Shown here: in pieces, positions 1 through 8,045 of the stretch
How positions within the stretch are numbered: the stretch's first letter is position 1
How the letters are laid out: each line of letters starts with the position of its first letter
Source: Rhodopirellula sp. SM50
GTDB lineage: Bacteria; Planctomycetota; Planctomycetia; Pirellulales; Pirellulaceae
DNA length: 64,000 bases
Direction: 5' to 3'
Assembly: GCF_002289565.1 (NCBI RefSeq)
Contig: NZ_NTFY01000002.1
Coordinates: forward strand, 43,413 to 107,412
Made by a program: the position numbers and the translations under genes
The notes under the pieces: model-generated
What the model saw: the letters and a program-made list of their open reading frames with translations, nothing else
Database searches by the model: none
What the model was told of the DNA's origin: nothing

Positions 1-2021
1 CGCAAAACGTCGGCCCGATCTTGGAAATGGTGACCGAGCGTTACCTGCTGCGCAGCGAAGCGGAATGGATCGCCCGCGGTGAAGCAATGTCGATTCTCGA
101 TGAAGTCGTCGCGGCGATCGAGTCGGGCGACATTCGCAAGATCGGCCAAGCCACCACTCGCAATTTCAAAGGCCCGTTGCAGACCATCATTCCCTGGGCG
201 ACCAACCGTTTCACCGATCGACTGATCGACGCCTGTCGTGACCAATACGGCGACCAGTTCTGGGGCTTTGTCATGCTGGGCGGCATGTCCGGCGGCGGCA
301 TGGGGTTCCTGTTTGATCCGTCGATCAAAGCGGAGGCGAGCGATTGGCTTCAATCGAAGATGATCGAGGTCAAAACACAGTTGCAGACCGCGTTGCCATT
401 CGCCATGGACCCGGTCGTTTATGATTTTTCGATCAACGATCATGGCACCTGGGCGGAACTGCGAACCGGCGACGATGCGATCATGCCCGACCGCTATTAT
501 CAATTGGTCCTGCCCGGACTGCTGCGAACGGCCCCGCGTGATTTGTCACCCAACCGACGATCGGAACTGCAGTCGATCGCGCGGCGCTGCGCCGAAGGAC
601 AGGTCGCAACGACCGCCTCTTCGAAACTGTTGCAAAGCGTCCTCCCCCACGACGAATCCAAACAGCGATCCGGTGGCTCCTTGCACGAACTGTTGCACGC
701 GATCGGGTTCGACGCCGAACAACACGAACAAATCCGTGCCGATCTGAAAAACGGACGCATCGGATTGGCACAGAATCGACTCTCGCCCAGCACCACGATT
801 CGCGACGTCGGCCCGGAGCACGTCACCGATGTCCGTCAAGGCTGCTCGGCGAAAGACATCCAAGCAGGGAAACGGGCGATCGCGGACGGACAGGTCGCGG
901 TTGTGACACTGGCGGCGGGCGTGGGAAGCCGCTGGACCGAAGGCGCCGGCGTCTGCAAGGCACTGCACCCCTTCAATCGGTTTGCCGGCCGCCATCGAAG
1001 TTTTCTGGAAGTCCACCTGGCTAAAACGCGTGCGACCACACGCTCGCTGGGCGGACGGATCCCACACGTCTTCACGACCAGCTATTTGACCGACGCCCCG
1101 ATCCGACAACACCTTCAGCAGAACGATGATTTCGGATTCGAGTCGGGTGTTGAAGTTTCCACCGGTAAGAGTGTCGGATTGCGAATGGTGCCGACCGTCC
1201 GCGATCTCCATTTTCTGTGGGAGGAAACCGCCAGCCAGGTCTTGGATCAACAGCAGCAAAAGGTTCGCGAGAGTGTTCGCGCGGCGCTGATGAATTGGGC
1301 CAAAGCGACCGGCGAAGCGAGTGACTATACCGACAACGTCCCCAACCAGTGTCTGCATCCGGTCGGTCACTGGTACGAGGTTCCCAACTTGCTGCGAAAC
1401 GGAATGCTGCATCAATTGTTGCAGGACCAACCGTCGCTTCGCTATCTGCTGCTTCACAACATCGACACGCTCGGTGCAAACGTCGACCCCGGGCTGCTGG
1501 GGATGCATCTGCGAAGCGGCGCCGAACTCAGTTTCGAAGTCATCCCCCGTCGCTTGGAAGACCGCGGCGGTGGCCTGGCGCTGGTTGCCGGCCGACCCCG
1601 ATTGGTCGAAGGGCTCGCGATGCCGGACGAACGCGTCGAATTCGAGTTATCGTATTACAACTCCATGACGACCTGGATCGATCTCGACAAGTTGCTGCAA
1701 ACGTTCGGACTGACGCGCGAGGATTTGGTCAATCAAACCAAGGTCGATGCGGCGGTTCGCAAGTTGGCAAAACGATTGCCCACCTACGTCACGCTGAAAG
1801 ATGTCAAAAAACGCTGGGGCCACGCTCAAGAGGACATCTACCCGGTGGCCCAGTTCGAAAAACTGTGGGGCGACATGACAGCACTGCCCGAAGTGGAGTG
1901 TCAGTTCATGGTTGTCCCCAAGCGTCGCGGACAACAGCTCAAGGAGCAGGCTCAGCTCGATCCATGGAAACGCGACGGTTCGGCTGACGCGATCAATGCG
2001 CTGTGTGATTGGAGCGATTGA
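1..2021 (+). CDS. Sugar kinase (GHMP-type) / UTP-sugar-1-phosphate nucleotidyltransferase fusion, 5' partial
   Basis: The reading frame is open to the left edge (codons from base 3), so the N-terminus lies outside the window. The TTG at 21 and ATG at 27 are internal codons. The first ~120 visible residues resemble the C-terminal half of a GHMP/fucokinase-type kinase, with a glycine-rich loop GGMSGGGMGF near residue 90. From about residue 290 a UDP-sugar pyrophosphorylase-like domain begins: the nucleotide loop LAAGVGSRW, then KAL-PF, a NIDTL metal/nucleotide motif near residue 485, and a PRR-x-EDRGG stretch. The inferred role is phosphorylation of a free sugar followed by nucleotidyl transfer, giving an NDP-sugar in the cytoplasm. 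The order is kinase then transferase, the reverse of Bacteroides FKP. The sugar cannot be named. A perfect palindrome follows the stop. Confidence 0.72.
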   Translation, partial: QNVGPILEMVTERYLLRSEAEWIARGEAMSILDEVVAAIESGDIRKIGQATTRNFKGPLQTIIPWATNRFTDRLIDACRDQYGDQFWGFVMLGGMSGGGMGFLFDPSIKAEASDWLQSKMIEVKTQLQTALPFAMDPVVYDFSINDHGTWAELRTGDDAIMPDRYYQLVLPGLLRTAPRDLSPNRRSELQSIARRCAEGQVATTASSKLLQSVLPHDESKQRSGGSLHELLHAIGFDAEQHEQIRADLKNGRIGLAQNRLSPSTTIRDVGPEHVTDVRQGCSAKDIQAGKRAIADGQVAVVTLAAGVGSRWTEGAGVCKALHPFNRFAGRHRSFLEVHLAKTRATTRSLGGRIPHVFTTSYLTDAPIRQHLQQNDDFGFESGVEVSTGKSVGLRMVPTVRDLHFLWEETASQVLDQQQQKVRESVRAALMNWAKATGEASDYTDNVPNQCLHPVGHWYEVPNLLRNGMLHQLLQDQPSLRYLLLHNIDTLGANVDPGLLGMHLRSGAELSFEVIPRRLEDRGGGLALVAGRPRLVEGLAMPDERVEFELSYYNSMTTWIDLDKLLQTFGLTREDLVNQTKVDAAVRKLAKRLPTYVTLKDVKKRWGHAQEDIYPVAQFEKLWGDMTALPEVECQFMVVPKRRGQQLKEQAQLDPWKRDGSADAINALCDWSD

Positions 2022-2025
2022 GGTT

Positions 2026-2098
2026 TTAGCGGCAGGGCGCGAGCCCTCCGGTCTGTTGGTGAAGATGAGGAACCGGAGGGCTCGCGCCCTGCCGCTAA
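2026..2098. repeat. Family A dispersed palindrome, perfect 27-bp inverted repeat
   Basis: The arms 2026-2052 and 2072-2098 are exact reverse complements of 27 bases around a 19-base loop. They start 5 bases after the stop of the upstream gene. The core word is GCGAGCCCTCCGG. Related copies lie at 34451-34640, 46839-46912, 52695-52771 and, more loosely, 54009-54190. A stem this strong just after a stop could act as a transcript-end or processing hairpin, but there is no T-run. Confidence 0.9.
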
Positions 2099-2159
2099 CC
2101 AATGCGACACCGTATTGCCCATCATTCTGCCAAACCTTCTCTTCATCGTTTTGCCCCCT

Positions 2160-2666
2160 TCACGCCGACGGCCCACCAGCCACCCCCATCGACCGATTCC
2201 AACCCGCGATCCAGGCTCGGACGCGTCGGGCGAATTCCGGGGGTGTTGCCCCGACGGTTTGCAGCAGAGTCTGCTTGCCGTCAAGCACCATCGGATCGAG
2301 CGTCGCGTCAATTTGTTGCAAGTGGTCAGAAAGCCGTTGTAGAATTGCGGCTTCATCGTCTTCGCCGATCGGTTCGGTCACCAGCCGTAACCGTTCGACG
2401 GATCGATTGATGGATTCGTGTGGCTGACGCAGGCGGACCAGCTTTCCGTTTTCTGCTTTCAAACGACACGAATCGATGAAGACGCGTCGCAGCCGGCAAG
2501 ACTCATCGAATTGAAACACCGGATCTTGGTCCCAATACAGACTCAGCTGCCCTTGGGATCGGAACCCGATCACGACTTCGGCTCGGTCCACCCACAGCCT
2601 GCCGCGAACCGGCATTGCGGTCCCATCGCGGAGCAAGTCTTCACGGTCGTCGGTTTGCTTTGCCAT
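2160..2666 (-). CDS. Conserved-looking hypothetical protein, 168 aa
   Basis: This frame gives a soluble protein without signal peptide or membrane segment. The N-terminal half is rich in beta-type residues (RGRLWVDRAEVVIGF, then LSLYWDQDPVFQFD). The C-terminal half is helical and charged, with a pattern of RL, EP and DD pairs. I do not recognise a family. The start at 2666 lies only 13 bases from the start of the divergent gene at 2680, so the two share one short promoter/RBS segment and probably a role. Codon composition resembles the neighbours and argues for a real gene, but no ribosome site is obvious. Confidence 0.6.
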   Translation of the reverse strand: MAKQTDDREDLLRDGTAMPVRGRLWVDRAEVVIGFRSQGQLSLYWDQDPVFQFDESCRLRRVFIDSCRLKAENGKLVRLRQPHESINRSVERLRLVTEPIGEDDEAAILQRLSDHLQQIDATLDPMVLDGKQTLLQTVGATPPEFARRVRAWIAGWNRSMGVAGGPSA

Positions 2667-2679
2667 CAGGAGCGAGAGA

Positions 2680-3246
2680 ATGACGAATCAAATTCAGATG
2701 CAGCCGACGTTTCGTATTCGGCTTCCTTGGGAACGCGAGGAGGCCAAACAACGGCTTCGCCGTGCGATTCAATCAGACGAACTGTCGCCCCACGCCGAAT
2801 CGGCCGGTTGGGTGATCGATTTCCAGATCGAATCGACAGACAAGCGGTTCTGGTCGCCTCATCTATCGGTCCAATTGAACTGTATGGACGAGCCGCAGTC
2901 TAGCGAGGCATTTTGTCGATTTTCGCCACGGCCCGAAATCTGGACGATGGTGATGGCGATTTACCTGGTCGCGGCCTGCTGTTTCTTCGGCGCGCTGATC
3001 TTCGGATTCGTGCAGTGGTCGATGGGCAATCCGCCCTGGTCGCTGGTCGTGGTGCCGCTCTCGATCGCCGTGATCGCCGGGTTGCATCTGGCCAGCCTGA
3101 TCGGTCAGGGGTGGAGCCGTGACCAGATGGACCTGCTTCGCGCCCGCTGGGACCGCACGCTGGAACTGGCGCGAGACCCGACGGTCGTTGGGTGTCAAAG
3201 GAGAGAGTCAGCGAATCCGGTATCCCGAAGGGATTACAGCGAGTAG
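2680..3246 (+). CDS. Hypothetical protein with two membrane segments, 188 aa
   Basis: The ATG at 2680 is preceded by AGGAG about 6-10 bases upstream, which supports this start. Residues 1-85 are soluble. Two hydrophobic spans follow at about residues 90-112 (IWTMVMAIYLVAACCFFGALIF) and 122-147 (WSLVVVPLSIAVIAGLHLASLI). A basic helical tail follows. I know no family. The last ~18 codons (from about 3190) run into a dispersed palindromic repeat (3200-3275), so the present C-terminus is probably repeat-derived. A different frame past the repeat (to 3404) also looks protein-like, so the ancestral protein may have been longer. Confidence 0.65.
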   Translation: MTNQIQMQPTFRIRLPWEREEAKQRLRRAIQSDELSPHAESAGWVIDFQIESTDKRFWSPHLSVQLNCMDEPQSSEAFCRFSPRPEIWTMVMAIYLVAACCFFGALIFGFVQWSMGNPPWSLVVVPLSIAVIAGLHLASLIGQGWSRDQMDLLRARWDRTLELARDPTVVGCQRRESANPVSRRDYSE

Positions 3247-3313
3247 CCGGAGGTCAGCGCAGCGCAACCTCCGGGCAGGCCGTCGCGAAGTTCTTCTCGA
3301 CCCCGGCGGGGTC
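3208..3313. repeat. Family G palindromic repeat at the end of the 2680 gene
   Basis: The segment holds three adjacent inverted repeats: ATCCCGAAGGGAT around 3220-3235, the near-perfect palindrome 3247-3274 (CCGGAGGT ... ACCTCCGG arms), and GACCCC-GGC-GGGGTC at 3299-3313. The first two are joined and read as one mobile intergenic repeat unit. The coding frame of the 2680 gene terminates inside it. Confidence 0.7.
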
Positions 3314-3422
3314 GCAGCGAATCGATTCGCCGGTGGCGGCGCAGTTCGCCTTGCTGAACGAATTGATCGGGATGCTTGCACGCGGGACAACCGGCCGGGT
3401 CTGAGGGCTCGGGCGTGATCCG

Positions 3423-3998
3423 CTACGCCCGTTCGGCTTGCTCATGCATGATCGTCAGCAGCCGATCGATCATCGTGCTCTCCTTGTGAGAAACCTTGCC
3501 CACTCCCAGATGCCCGCCGGACGCTTTGGCAACCGTGATCATTTGCTTCTCGGTCAAATGGATCAATCGATTCGCGGCGTTGCGTGACATCTTTTTCAGA
3601 ATCCCGTGCGTGTACCGTTTCCAAGCATCGATGCCCAATCCCGGCGGCTGTTTTTGCAACCACGTTTCCAGCACCAGCCATGCGGTGGAGTCTTCGCGAA
3701 TCCCCAGCGTGGCGGCCTGCGACTGAATCACCTCGCGTTCTTCCGAGTCGGCGTGGTCTTCGGCCCACGCGACCAACACCAGCGGGATGAATCGCAGGCA
3801 GATCAATTCGTCGGCAGTGATCCCCAACTTGGAAAGCTCGTCGATCAATTGGGGGTCTTCGACACCGGTGCTGCGAACCAATGTGGCGCGCGACGCCTCC
3901 GAGCCGGCTTCGGCGTGGAGTCGCTGGACGATCCTGGCCTCCAACTCGGCGAAGTAGTGGGCCGCTTGTGACGTCGTGGTCGCTGGCTTGTCACTCAT
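3423..3998 (-). CDS. TerB-like helical-domain protein, 191 aa
   Basis: I chose the ATG at 3998 (MSDKPATTTSQ) because residues encoded further upstream look non-coding; the frame itself extends to 4337. The protein is all helical and soluble. Its middle (about residues 60-100: LIC-RFIPLVLVAWAEDHADSEEREVIQSQA) matches the look of TerB/DjlA-type domains, where an acidic D/E-rich turn follows a hydrophobic helix and binds metal. The C-terminus (GKVSHKESTMIDRLL) is charged. The role is unknown; TerB-like proteins are often membrane-associated stress or metal sensors. It precedes divergently the universal stress protein pair at 4355, fitting a stress context, but that link is inference. Confidence 0.6.
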   Translation of the reverse strand: MSDKPATTTSQAAHYFAELEARIVQRLHAEAGSEASRATLVRSTGVEDPQLIDELSKLGITADELICLRFIPLVLVAWAEDHADSEEREVIQSQAATLGIREDSTAWLVLETWLQKQPPGLGIDAWKRYTHGILKKMSRNAANRLIHLTEKQMITVAKASGGHLGVGKVSHKESTMIDRLLTIMHEQAERA

Positions 3999-4354
3999 GA
4001 TGGCTCTCGATTCAACTCGTTGGCGGGGGAGGAAGACGTCGATCATACGTTCGCGGCAAGCGGCCTGTCGTTGGAATCGATGTCCCGAAATCAACGTGTG
4101 ATGCTCTCCGCCCGAAGGTGCAACTGGAGGGCCAAACCGGGGTGGCAGGATGGTTTTACCCGTGTGATTGGAACGCGTTGTCATGATGTCACACATCGGC
4201 ACACGCCCGACTGAGACAAATAGCACACTGCGGGCGATTTCGCGCGCTCGATGGAAATTCAAATGATCGAGGGGGCCGATCTGACTGTCGTCGCACGTTC
4301 TGGCATTCGATTTGCTTGACTGCTGGTTGATCACCACCCTGGAGAATTTTTGCT
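3999..4354. other. Intergenic region between divergent TerB-like and stress protein genes
   Basis: These 356 bases contain no convincing gene. Open codons upstream of the TerB-like start continue to 4337 but look non-coding. The segment must hold the promoters for both divergent genes. A GGAG ribosome site lies at 4341-4344 for the downstream gene. No clear operator was recognised. Confidence 0.5.
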
Positions 4355-5248
4355 ATGCATAATGTCTTACTTGCCATCGACGGATCGACCCCTTCGATCG
4401 AAGCCGCCAAACTGCTCGCCCACCTTCCCCATCCGGACAGCTTGGACCTGACGGTGTTGAGTGTCGTTCAACGCCCTTTCATTCACAGCAGCTACGCGAC
4501 GGGCGAATTGCTGGAGAAGGCGTTTGAGCGTGACAAAGCGTTTGCCAACGAGACGTTCAGGCAGGTGGCAGAGATGTTCGAGGGGGCCAACGTCACGATC
4601 AATCATGCGATGCGTGAAGGTCCGGTCGGTGAATCCATCGTCGAGCTTGCCGGATCGCAGAAGCGGGATTTGGTGGTCGTCGGTGCCAAGGGGCATTCGC
4701 AAATCACGCGTTTGTTGTTGGGCAGCGTCAGCGATCACGTCGCCACCCACGCCCCCTGCAGCACGTTGGTGGTTCGTCCCACGGGGCTGCATGAAACGGC
4801 ACGTCCGATCCGAGTCTGCTTGGCGTACGAGAGCAGTGACTCGGCGTCCTTGGCGTTGGAAGAGATCGCGGAAGTCCCTTGGAAAACGGGAACCGATTTT
4901 CATCTGCTGACGGTCGAAACCTATCTTTCGGATTTCATCGGTCAACGCATCGCGGACGAAGGCATTGAGATTTCGTCGCACTACCTCGAAGGTCTCTCCG
5001 ACGCCAAAGCGCGACTGGCCGACGTGGCCCCGCACGCCAAAACGCACCTGGTCAAAGGGGATCATATCGGCGAAAGCATCGTCACCTTTGCCGAAGACAA
5101 CGCCATCGACTTGCTGATTGTCGGCGAGACGCCGCGGAGCGCGGTGAACCGATTCCTGTTGGGCAGCACGTCGCGGTATGTCTTGCGTCACGCACCTTGC
5201 AGCGTCTGGGTGACGCGCAACCGAGCGGTCAAACACATGGACTCTTAA
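4355..5248 (+). CDS. Universal stress protein, tandem UspA domains, 297 aa
   Basis: Two UspA folds lie in tandem (about residues 1-147 and 150-290). Domain 1 starts with NVLLAIDGS and ends with the ATP-loop signature VVGAKGHSQITRLLLGS, i.e. G-x2-G-x9-GS, so it probably binds ATP. Domain 2 has a variant loop (VGETPRSAVNRFLLGS) in which the second glycine is lost, so nucleotide binding there may be weakened. The ATG at 4355 has GGAG upstream. It is followed after 32 bases by a second double-Usp gene, so the two are likely co-transcribed. The expected role is cytoplasmic survival under starvation or stress. Confidence 0.93.
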   Translation: MHNVLLAIDGSTPSIEAAKLLAHLPHPDSLDLTVLSVVQRPFIHSSYATGELLEKAFERDKAFANETFRQVAEMFEGANVTINHAMREGPVGESIVELAGSQKRDLVVVGAKGHSQITRLLLGSVSDHVATHAPCSTLVVRPTGLHETARPIRVCLAYESSDSASLALEEIAEVPWKTGTDFHLLTVETYLSDFIGQRIADEGIEISSHYLEGLSDAKARLADVAPHAKTHLVKGDHIGESIVTFAEDNAIDLLIVGETPRSAVNRFLLGSTSRYVLRHAPCSVWVTRNRAVKHMDS

Positions 5249-5280
5249 ACCACACCACCACCTCTCTGGAGCGTGAGACG

Positions 5281-6240
5281 ATGAAAGTCTTGCTAGCGAC
5301 CGATTGTTCTCAGCAGGCGGCAGCGGCCGCGAAATTTCTGCGCTCGCTGAAATTCACCGAGCCGATGAGCTTGACGATCATCACCGCGCTCGGCGACCCC
5401 TACGGGTCAAGCCCGGAGTCGACGCAGCATTGGTTCCCCGAACTGCTTCGACAAGAACGTGCGCGGGCGGAAGTGCATCAAGCCGACATGGCAAAGTTAT
5501 TGCGTGAGCGTTGCACACGTATCGATACGATCTGTCGTCCGGGACATCCGGTCAAAGTCGTCTTGGGCGAAGCCAAGGATTTGGACTGTGATCTGATCGT
5601 CATCGGTGCCCGCGGCCACTCGTTCTTCGGCCGTCTGTTGATCGGCAGCGTCTCCGATAGCATCGCCACGCACGCCAAATCCTCGGTGCTGGTCGTCCGC
5701 CCGCCGGAAGAGGAGGATGACAAACGCGACGCCGATGCGGCCAAGGCCAATCGAATCCTGATCGGTTACGACAGCTCGAAAGCGTCTCGCGATGCCGTCG
5801 AAGAGATCCTGGCACTCGATTGGCAGGCCGACACCGAGGTCGAATTGCTAAGCGTGGCTCCGATCTACGATTATCTGCTCGGCAACGGCTTGTCGACGGC
5901 CGCGATCGCCAACGAAGAGGAGATTTTCAAGGAGATGAAACAGGGAGGCGATCAGATGAAGGAACGCTTGAGCAAAAAATTGCCCAAGACCCAATCGGTG
6001 ATCATTCATGACCAGCGGGTCGGAGACGCGATCGCCGATCTGGCCGAAAGAAGTGATTCCGATCTCGTCGTCGTCGGTGACTCCGGCCACAGCTTGCTGG
6101 ACGACTTCCTGCTCGGCAGCACCACGAAATATGTGTTGCGTCATGCCCCCTGTAGCGTCTGGATCTCCAGGCACCACCGCACCAACCCCGATCCAGACAC
6201 GACCGCGGCCGACGCGGTTTCCAACGGGACTTCAGAATGA
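5281..6240 (+). CDS. Universal stress protein, tandem UspA domains, 319 aa
   Basis: The ATG at 5281 (MKVLLATDCS) with GGAGCGTGAGACG directly upstream is the start; in-frame codons back to 5197 overlap the previous gene and are not used. Both Usp domains keep the ATP-loop pattern: VIGARGHSFFGRLLIGS near residue 110 and VVGDSGHSLLDDFLLGS near residue 268. The linker after domain 1 is acidic (EEEDDKRDADA). It is a paralogue of the gene at 4355 and probably shares its transcript. The last 9 bases overlap the end of the convergent LuxR gene, so transcription of the two genes collides at their 3' ends. Confidence 0.93.
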   Translation: MKVLLATDCSQQAAAAAKFLRSLKFTEPMSLTIITALGDPYGSSPESTQHWFPELLRQERARAEVHQADMAKLLRERCTRIDTICRPGHPVKVVLGEAKDLDCDLIVIGARGHSFFGRLLIGSVSDSIATHAKSSVLVVRPPEEEDDKRDADAAKANRILIGYDSSKASRDAVEEILALDWQADTEVELLSVAPIYDYLLGNGLSTAAIANEEEIFKEMKQGGDQMKERLSKKLPKTQSVIIHDQRVGDAIADLAERSDSDLVVVGDSGHSLLDDFLLGSTTKYVLRHAPCSVWISRHHRTNPDPDTTAADAVSNGTSE

Positions 6241-6750
6241 GATCGATTGCAGCGGAGCCTCAGTGGGGTGACAGTAACGGGCGGCAAAGCCCGTGAGTGA
6301 TTCGACACTGGGCAGCGCCAGTTTTTGTCGCGCCCGTCTCAAGTGCGTGTGAACGGTGCTCGCGCTGACGTCCAAACGTTCGGCGATTTCACGGGTCGGG
6401 CAGCCCAACGCCAACAGTCCCAAAACCTCTCGCTCGCGATCGGTTAGCGCCTTCAGTTCGCTCGGGATCAACACCGACAACACGCACACGGCGACCTCCG
6501 GACGGTCCAGCGGCCACAACCATTCGCGTGAATGTTGACCGCGTTTGTTCTCCAGCTCAAGCGTCGCCTTCTCACCCAGTGTGACGACCTTGGCAAACGC
6601 CGACTTAGCCCGCTCGGTCGATTCACCGGTCAAGTGCTTCCAGGCCAAATCACCGGGTTTCCAGGACGGCTTTCGATCGCTACGCCAAATCACGTGGCCT
6701 CGCCAGTCGCAGATCGTGACATTTATTCCATCCAGCATCACATCAGACAT
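6232..6750 (-). CDS. LuxR-family transcriptional regulator with PAS-like sensor half, 172 aa
   Basis: The C-terminal part (about residues 98-150) is a classic LuxR/GerE helix-turn-helix: LTDREREVLGLLALGCPTREIAERL followed by the recognition helix SASTVHTHLRRARQKL. The N-terminal ~95 residues (ITICDWRGHVIWRSD ... WLWPLDRPEVAVCVL) look like a small PAS-type domain. There is no receiver domain, so it is not a standard response regulator. It ends inside the last codons of the stress protein gene, convergently, so it may regulate the stress genes, though this is inference. The ATG at 6750 is the natural start. Confidence 0.85.
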   Translation of the reverse strand: MSDVMLDGINVTICDWRGHVIWRSDRKPSWKPGDLAWKHLTGESTERAKSAFAKVVTLGEKATLELENKRGQHSREWLWPLDRPEVAVCVLSVLIPSELKALTDREREVLGLLALGCPTREIAERLDVSASTVHTHLRRARQKLALPSVESLTGFAARYCHPTEAPLQSISF

Positions 6751-7151
6751 TAAGAATCGCCATCATTTTGCTCGTATTGCGATGTTTCACGGTGCCCAAC
6801 TCGCGTACAACTTGGCCTTCATGATTCGGACGTTGTTCGTCGAAAATCCACCTCCAGGCGAGACCGGGGCAATCTCGCCGGGAGGCTTCGAAGCAATGCC
6901 GGACATAATGGATCTACTCCATTGCGGCTTTTCGATGCGGCGAGTTCTGGTCAGATCCACGCCATGGTGAACAATGGCGTTCCGATCGTCATCGTTGTAC
7001 GTGTTGTAACATCGTCGCCGATGGGGTTGGCCGCCAATTCACCAGTTCCTGATCGACCGCTGCGGTAGAAAAAGCTTCACCGCCGTGCCGGCTCGCGATA
7101 CAGGTTGGCCACGCTGTTTTGACAACCTCGTCCGTCAATCACTGCCCTCCA
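6751..7151. other. Intergenic region, 401 bases, one strong hairpin
   Basis: I see no gene here. A two-part hairpin lies at 6851-6885: outer arms CCTCC/GGAGG and inner arms GGCGAGA/TCTCGCC around a 9-base loop. There is no T-run, so it is not a canonical terminator. The region separates the LuxR gene start (its promoter must lie just right of 6750) from the 3' end of the ExbD-like operon. Confidence 0.5.
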
Positions 7152-8045
7152 TCACTGCACATACGCCTCGGCTGCATATTGATTGCTCAATCGCGTGCTG
7201 CTGTCACACGGCAGCGTACGATAGGTGTACCCGGCCGCCTTGACCGCGTCTTTGACCGGATTGAATTCTGAAAACGAATCATCCCAAACGGCGATCAACA
7301 CATGAAATTGTCCGGGCTTGAATTCGGCCTTCAGACGCGTGGCCAAGTCGGACAGCGATTGCGAGGTCACCGGCGATCCGCGGTGTGGCTTCGGCGTCAC
7401 ACGCGTCAACGAGCGACTGTGCTGTAGCACAAAGAAATCGTCGCGATTGACGCCTTCGCTGGGTCCGGTTTGTAACAGGTACCAACGCCCGTACCGCAGC
7501 AACACGACCGCTTCATCGGTCATGCTACGGCTCAAGGGGCGGAATTCGACGGACCGTTCGGACTGGGTGCGGATCGCGCTGGCGGTGGCCGCTTGGTCGG
7601 CGATCTGTCGCTGCACGTCAGCGATTTGTTGTTCCAGTTCGGACTGGTTCGCCAACTGATCCCGCAGCGCCTGCTGTTGTGCTTCCTTCAGGTGATCGGT
7701 CCGGCCGGCGTGGCGGCGTGCCAGCGAGAGCGTCTGCTCGAGGGATCGCAACCGATCCGATTTGGCCAGTACGTCGCCGTCGGGGTCCAGTTGTCGCATG
7801 ATTTCTTGCTGAGCCTGGATCGCGGCGGCGGCCTGCCGGACCTTTGCCTCCACCAGTACCGCACTGACCGGCACAGGCCGCTCGTCGACTGCGTCGTCCG
7901 GTTCCGCCGGCGCGGTCCCTCGGGCGATGATCAACAACGCCGCCAGGAGCGTCAAAAACATCACGCCCCCGAACACATTCGACACCGTGTCCAGTAACAG
8001 TTCCAGCGAATCATCGTCGTTGTTGTTCGTCCTCCGCCGGCTCAT
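7152..8045 (-). CDS. ExbD/MotB-like second subunit with coiled coil, 297 aa
   Basis: There is a single N-terminal membrane span (about residues 14-42: SLELLLDTVSNVFGGVMFLTLLAALLIIA). An Asp at its start (LLLDTVSN) occupies the position of the proton-carrying Asp of ExbD/TolR. A long Gln/Ala-rich coiled coil follows (about residues 65-160), then a ~130-residue C-terminal domain (WYLLQTGPSEGVN ... VLIAVWDDSFSEFN). The start overlaps the stop of the preceding ExbD-like gene as ATGA, so translation is coupled. It is the last gene of the operon. The expected place is the inner membrane with the domain in the periplasm, as a stator partner of the ExbB-like channel. The exact task is unknown. Confidence 0.75.
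   Translation of the reverse strand: MSRRRTNNNDDDSLELLLDTVSNVFGGVMFLTLLAALLIIARGTAPAEPDDAVDERPVPVSAVLVEAKVRQAAAAIQAQQEIMRQLDPDGDVLAKSDRLRSLEQTLSLARRHAGRTDHLKEAQQQALRDQLANQSELEQQIADVQRQIADQAATASAIRTQSERSVEFRPLSRSMTDEAVVLLRYGRWYLLQTGPSEGVNRDDFFVLQHSRSLTRVTPKPHRGSPVTSQSLSDLATRLKAEFKPGQFHVLIAVWDDSFSEFNPVKDAVKAAGYTYRTLPCDSSTRLSNQYAAEAYVQ

Noticed and set aside
546..1508. A 320-codon minus-strand open frame antisense to the kinase/nucleotidyltransferase
   Set aside because: It mirrors the third-position GC pattern of the real plus-strand gene and has no recognisable domain.
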